NCBI GenBank assembly: GCA_050084985.1
Contig: JBITNC010000001.1
Location: 131,006,001 to 131,070,000, forward strand
Length of the DNA: 64,000 nucleotides
Origin: Nageia nagi
Taxonomy: Eukaryota > Pinophyta
Reading direction: 5' to 3'
Shown here piece by piece: positions 58,075 through 64,000 of this stretch (its first letter is position 1; every line of letters begins with the position of its first letter). The notes beneath the pieces are model-generated. The model did not search any database. It had not been told where the DNA came from and saw only the letters and a program-made list of their open reading frames with translations. The translations under genes and the position numbers were made by a program.

Positions 58075-61000
58075 CCATTGATTTGCTACCATGGGAGCAT
58101 TAGGAGTTTACATGGGTTTCTTTTCAAGGATGGATTTGTACCATTTCATGCTTTCATGGATGTATAACACTCACTTTGTATATTTTTATTGAATTTTTGG
58201 CTCATTGTTGTGTGCATATTAGTTTTATGACCTTTCTAATATTGTTACTAGTTGATGTTATTCAACTGTTGGAAGTTGCATAGGTCTCGTGGGAGAAAGA
58301 TAGACCTAAAAGGGGATATGGATTTATTAGAGAAGCTTGGTCTAAGAAGAATGTGTAGACACCCATCAAGGAGCAGATGAAAATGGAATAAGGCATAGAT
58401 TTGGTAGTTTATGGAAATGATCCTTGCTAGTATAATGAAGAGTTGGCTATGGTTAATATTTAAGAGGTTGTTGCAGAAATGATCCATAATTTACAATTTT
58501 TGGAAAAAGCATTATACACCAAACTAATGTACATAAATGGTCATCAGATGTGTGACACCTAAACAAAGAGGTATATATCTCTGATTTCTAAGTTAAGAGT
58601 ATAGAAATAATAATTATTTATTTCTATTCTAATATTTCTTGGAATAATAGTAACTAGGTAATTTAATGTTTAAATTGAGATTTAGAGAATATATTAGGTA
58701 CTCTTAGAATATTGTTATTATTATAGGGTATATAAATATTAGTACTTAAAATCCATTGAACATTGGTATATATTATTGTATGAAGTTATAAGTGATATTT
58801 TGTGAGAAATATTATTTTATAATTTCATGATTCTCTATTTAGAGTATGGATAATTTTGTATCTAGATATAAATGACTCGATCATTGTATTAGAACATAAG
58901 GCTTCTAATAAAATGGAATGTCAAACCTTATCATGGATATGGGTATCCTTATCTAGGAATTTTGGTATCTTGTATATGGTTTAATATAAGTTTAAAATAT
59001 ATGGTATGTTAAATTATTTATATTGAAGTATTTTACCTAAGAAACCTTGAATAGGTTTATGGTAGACAAAATTAAACTCACCATTGTTGCAATTCTATAA
59101 ATATTAGATAAGTTGATAATTGTTGCAAGTTTATTAATGATTTATATGTTTAACCCTTGACCTAAGATGATGGCTAATGTAGGAGCTTCAATATGAGTTA
59201 TAGGTACTTAATATTGATTATGGAATGGGCTCTTGCAAGGTTAGAATTTAATTGATGTTTATCATTTTGCTGTATTAATTCTAAAGGTGGGTTTTGTTTG
59301 AATTACTTATTAAAAACTAATGTATGGTGGTTATTATCACTTACATCTAGAGACACCCTTTATGTATGGGTATGACTAAAGTACTCTTGTATGCATGGAT
59401 TGTTTGCTCAAGTTCTCTAGTTATACTATTATTTGTTATGCAAATGAAGCATGTTGTAGTAAGGGATCTATTTATGGTAATTTATTGTTATACTAATTAT
59501 TATTTGACATCCTTACTATTTTGTTTATAGCCTTTAAGAAAATATGATAAGAATCTTATTATGGGAGTTTGTATTTGGTTTATATATTAGTGCATTATAG
59601 TGGACCTGGATGTTTGAATTATCTATATGCTTCTTGTTGCTTGATAATTGTACAAAAGTAATATAATATTTGCATTTGGGTGTAAGTATTTTTAGTTATG
59701 TGTTGCAAATTTTCATAAAGGCCTATGTGTTGGATGAGGTCACATTTTGTTTAGTTTATAATAGATTAAACATGAAGTATCATGTAGACCTTGATTTAGT
59801 TGGAACTCTATGTTGATGGTGTATACACTTGGTTGAAGAAAAGAGTTGTAATATATTTATTATAGTAATAATAAAATTTTATTAGGTAGCATAGCTACCA
59901 AGGGTTTACTTAGAGTAAAAAAGCCTAGGAATTTTTTCAAGCTTAGCTCAAACACATGGTATTATGGTTTCATCTTATGGTTGGAATATTTTTGTGTTAT
60001 TTTATTTAAGTTATTTCTTACATTTATATGTTTATTATAATTGATGGAAATATATGAGATTAATAAATTATAGCTTGAGGCTATTGTATGGTTATGTTTA
60101 TGTTTTAAGTGAAACTAGTTTAAGGCAAATGAGTCTTTTAATCCATATTTGAGTAAGCTTTTATGGTTTAAGAGAAAAATAATAATGGTTGAGATGTTTG
60201 GTCTCTTACAGGTATACATGATAGCAACTTATTTTTAATTTTACATAGTTTAGAAACAATTACTTTATCATATTTCTTGAATTTTTATGCAAAATATTAG
60301 ATATTTCATTATAGCATGGATATTACACGAGGTGGTCACTTAGTAGAAAGCCTTCAAAACATGAACAAAAATGGGCTTCTTAAAAAAATCCCTATTTTTA
60401 AAATTACCACCTCCATTTTAAATTTATTAAACCCCTTATTTTCAAAATTTACCATCTCCCCCCAAACTCCTCACCCTTAACTATGCACCCCTTGTCCCTC
60501 CCCAAAACCCTAGCCCCATTTTTTAAAATACCCCTACCCCCTCCCCTTATAAAATAATTACATATATACCACTAGTTGAACTAGATTTTCAAAATACCCC
60601 ATGTATTTTCATACATGGTATTTGCCATTTTATAACAGTGACCCCCTCATGGGATATTACAAATAGAAGTGGTTTTCTTGAATATTTTAATATGATATGT
60701 GATACATTTACATATTCTTCTAAACAAGAAATGGCTAAATAAGTGAATATTATGCAAAGTAAAAATAGAAAATAATATTATGATGAAATTATTTTATTAA
60801 ATTCATGTTTAAATGATTATGATATGTGAAATGATGTATCAATCATAGAAAATCAAGTGCATGATAATTAAGTGATTATGATGATGATGATGATGTTGAT
60901 GATTATATGGCTAAAATTGATTATGATATTGCATTTAAAAATTTATCATCCAAATATCAACTCAAAAAAATTAAAGAGAATATGTTTTCCAATTGTTGTT

Positions 61001-62642
61001 TGATATAGGCATTTATACTGATCTTGATTTAAAGGAAAAATATCATGCATTTTTAAGCAAAGAACTAGATTCACTAGTACAAGATCCATATGCAAGAAAA
61101 TATTATATGCAAATAATTGAGAAAGATTAAATATGAAAATAAAAACATAGTTTGAAACCTCAATCTTAATCTCAACATCAACCTAAACCTCAATATAAAC
61201 CTATAATTCAATTTTAAACTCAACAATTCAAACCAAAAGAACATCATCCAAAAATAGTTTCCCAAAAAACTCAAAATTACATGATGTCCACATCATGGAA
61301 AATAAAAAATAGGTCATCCACACTGTAAAATTTGATCCACCACAAAAATTTAAAAAAGGAACATCTAGTCGGTAAACCATAACTAATATTTCAGTCTAGT
61401 TGCATCTAATTGAGGTTCGATTATAGGAGTATAGAATGCAAAATGATTGTTCTTTTGAAAAGTATCAATTTAAGATTAAAATTCTCAATATGGTTTTACA
61501 AATTTAAATATTTAGCATATTCCCTTAGTTAGTACAATTATTGATCTTATTAAGAGAGTAGCAGCTAAAGGTACAAAAAATGCGATGGACAATCTAAATA
61601 AAGAAATACATTTTTTATGAAAAAGTATTATAAAATTGATGGTGGTGGTTCCACCACCCTCTAGAGTATTATAATTTATAATTTTGCATTTCATATAGGA
61701 TGCATTTCATAAATGATCACACTTTCATATTAAAACACACTTATAAGTTGCATATCATTTAATTCATTCTCATGCATTGATTTTGTTACCATGGAAAATC
61801 TCATCAAGTTTCTTTTCAATCCTTCTATCTTCACATCTTCATATTTTCAATCACTTTATATTGGTTATTATTTTCTATTTATATCTTATCATCCTCATCA
61901 TTTCATCAAGTATTCTTCTCATCAAAAGTTTCTCATCTTTATCTCTCATCAAGATTTTCAAATTTTCCATGTTAAATAAATGTCATATATATAGAATAGT
62001 CTTGTGTCTAGTTACTACATCCCATATTAGTTGCATTTCATGCAAAATTTAAAAAAAAACTAGTAGTATTAGGATATGCACAGGTTGAATCAGAATCAGA
62101 ATAAAGCATACATAATTTTAGCTAGGGGTAGTCTTAGTTTCAATTAGAGGTAGTTTCAATTTTTAGCTAGGGGCATAATAGAAATTAGATGTCAAAATAA
62201 TAAGGCTGAAATTTAGAGCTCAAGATCAAAAATAGGAAATATTTAGTTATAATAAATAAAAAATGCATGTAATTGTAATACATTATACACGACACTAATG
62301 TTGTGCAAACTAGTTCAAAATTGACCATTCTAGGGGAATACAAGTAAGTATAGGTATGATATTTTATCTCAAACTTCATCATCTTTCAGATATTGATGAT
62401 ATTTAGAGAATTTACACCATGAAATATCTATATGCTTACATTGAAAATATGGTATAGTTTCTTGTATTTAGGGTTTCTTCATGATTATCACTTGAATGCA
62501 ATACATGTTCTACTCATGATGTCTTCAAAAATCCATGAACACAAATGATAAAGTAATTCTATAGATATTATTGAAAATGAAGCTATCATCCCTTGAATAA
62601 TTTATGGAGGTCATATTCATCCACATGCTTAAGAAATAATGC

Positions 62643-62782
62643 ACCCATTTTTCTTAGGAGTATAAGAAATCTATGTGTTCTGGGTATAAACACCCCCTTT
62701 TTCTAGGGAGTATAAGAAACCAATGTGCCTTGGGTATAAGAACCCCTTTTGCTTGGGAATATAAGAAACCTATGTGTTCTAG
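62643..62782. repeat. About 50-bp tandem repeat, three units
   Basis: Units share GGAGTATAAGAAACC and TATGTGTTCTGGGTATAA. They are near the 3' end of element D. Confidence 0.75.
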
Positions 62783-62849
62783 TTTTGAAAAACCCTAATT
62801 ATTTGAAGTAAAAAGTATCCATTTTCTTAGGGACACAAGCAAACTTTTA

Positions 62850-63006
62850 TGTTATGTTATATCATATCATGTTTTGTTGTGTCATGTTATATTATATTAT
62901 GCTAAGTTATATCATCTTATGTCATGTTATGTCATATTATATTATGTTATGTTATATCATATTATATTATGTTATGTCATGTTATATTATGTTATATCAT
63001 GTTATG
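62850..63006. repeat. Degenerate pentanucleotide microsatellite
   Basis: About 31 five-base units of TTATG, TTATA and TCATG. It produces a spurious ORF rich in Tyr, Val and Leu. Confidence 0.85.
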
Positions 63007-63307
63007 AATGCTATCATCATAATATGATTGATGTCATCATGTTATTTCACAATACTATATTTCCTTAACAGATATGATCTATGTGAATATATTTCTTTCA
63101 TGGTTTGTAGCTTATATCTTGCATTATATTTTTTCCTTGACTTCCACATTCATGGAGCTTTCCTAGGGAAACCAAGTTAGAATAGGGCATGAAGGAGGCA
63201 ACAAGTTGATAATGTTTAAAAACCATTTAAATAAGTGCTCTTTAAATTTAGTCTTCTCTTTCATTCTTTGGATTATGAAATTTCAATATTTTTTATTACA
63301 TATATCC

Positions 63308-63321
63308 AAAGAGTGGAAAAA
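63308..63321 (+). other. Polypurine tract of element D
   Basis: AAAGAGTGGAAAAA lies immediately before the TGTAGATG start of the right LTR. Confidence 0.65.
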
Positions 63322-64000
63322 TGTAGATGATTAAAAATAATTTATTATTTATTAATAAATCATATTTTAATTATCTACATTATATATTATTTAAATCATG
63401 CAAATATCTATAATATCAATATTAATGCAATAAATAAATGCTAAACATGTGCTAATCAAGGATAATATCTCTTAATTATGTTTATATCTAAAATTATCTT
63501 GAGTATATTATTAATATTGCATGTTATTCTATAATTCCATTGAAATGATTATTATTATTTCAAATTTGGCTCTCACTCTCTCTTTTGTCTTTACATATAT
63601 AAAAGGAGAAGTACAACATAATTACCCTTATCAAATCTCTATGATAGGTGGTTATCCATATATCAATCATACTACACTTGTAGTATCTTCAGACACCACC
63701 TATTTGAGGATATGTTATGCTTTGAGATTCTATTATATGCTATCTTTTGCATATGACTTGATTCTATAGGTTTTAGAGTGTCTTCTCCCTAGCGCTCACA
63801 CATCACTCATGTTGTGATTCCTTATGAACAAGACCTATAGAAAAAAGAGATGGTGAATGTTTTATTTGCATGACTTATTATCACTATCGATTCTATCTCT
63901 AATTTGATTCAGTCCTCCATATTTACCTACCATACCCTAAGGATTACCTTCTCATATCAAGTGCACACTTTCTTGGTTTTATATAGACAACCTAGATAAG
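63322..64000 (+). repeat. 3' LTR of element D (cut by window end)
   Basis: Collinear with 36165-36840, with the TATA box TATAAAAGG at 63598-63606. Confidence 0.72.

Larger units (their letters stand above)
58080..63307. other. Element D interior, right part
   Basis: Five kilobases of AT-rich sequence with no ORF that I can assign. A C-rich stretch is at 60,390-60,620. An Asp-rich then Gln/Pro/Lys-rich pseudo-coding stretch at 60,880-61,300 could be a gag-like remnant but has several frameshifts. Two simple repeats near 62.6-63.0 kb are listed separately. Confidence 0.4.
36165..64000 (+). mobile_element. Element D: old LTR retrotransposon, right end outside window
   Basis: A sequence of at least 676 bp starting TGTACATTATTAAAAATAAT at 36165 is repeated from 63322 (TGTAGATGATTAAAAATAAT) to the window end, in the same orientation. 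The right copy is preceded by the purine tract AAAGAGTGGAAAAA. I read these as 5' and 3' LTRs of a plus-strand element. Its interior is 37.1-38.5 kb and 58.1-63.3 kb, split by element F. No RT or integrase could be recognised in the interior, so class and autonomy are unknown. Confidence 0.65.

Noticed and set aside
62874-63068. 64-codon ORF
   Set aside because: Translation of the TTATG/TTATA/TCATG microsatellite.

Overview
The window is repeat-dense, AT-rich nuclear DNA from a seed plant. A gymnosperm is most likely, judging from very long, old, nested LTR retrotransposons with slow decay and few indels; this is inference, and no single-copy marker gene is present. I found no intact host gene, tRNA or rRNA. 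Nearly everything is LTR retrotransposon, and most boundaries can be fixed to the base from TG..CA ends, target-site duplications (TSDs), primer-binding sites (PBS) and polypurine tracts (PPT).

Layout. (A) 1-3582, minus strand: right-hand part of a Ty3/Gypsy element, with an antisense-gene tail, gag, PBS and 5' LTR. 3583-6819: AT-rich, with a decayed DUF4283/zinc-knuckle gene. (C) 6825-33783, plus strand, TSD GTATG: an about 19 kb autonomous-type Gypsy element (LTR, PBS, gag-PR-RT-RH-IN, two unrecognised sense ORFs, a degenerate antisense plant-mobile-domain gene, PPT, LTR). Its 5' leader is interrupted by (B) 9002-16928, minus strand, TSD ATACC: a complete 7.9 kb non-autonomous element with two 833-bp LTRs, gag only, an antisense three-exon plant-mobile-domain (PMD) gene with its own TATA box, and about 1.8 kb of tandem repeats before the PPT. 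33789-36164 holds a PPR pseudogene. (D) 36165 to beyond 64000, plus strand: an old LTR element whose interior is split by (F) 38506-58074, a minus-strand Ty1/Copia element with TSD CCATT. F carries a second Copia element (E, 39219-48029) inside its left LTR and a Gypsy derivative (G, 53352-57282, TSD CCTAC) inside its right LTR.

The most interesting biology is in B and C. Both carry a PMD-family gene on the strand opposite to gag/pol, in the same place (between the coding region and the 3' LTR), with matching motif spacing, although one element is young and gag-only and the other is old and pol-bearing. With the gag CxYHxxxGHxxxxC knuckle and the 3'-UTR tandem arrays, this fits the Tat lineage of plant Gypsy elements, which is known for antisense ORFs. 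In B the antisense gene has recognisable promoter, splice sites, an acidic region and a C-terminal coiled coil. Elements A and B share LTR, PBS and antisense-gene sequence but have very different gag modules, as if gag had been exchanged. Element G has an LTR that is a 297-bp-arm palindrome whose 42-nt loop is inverted between its two copies.
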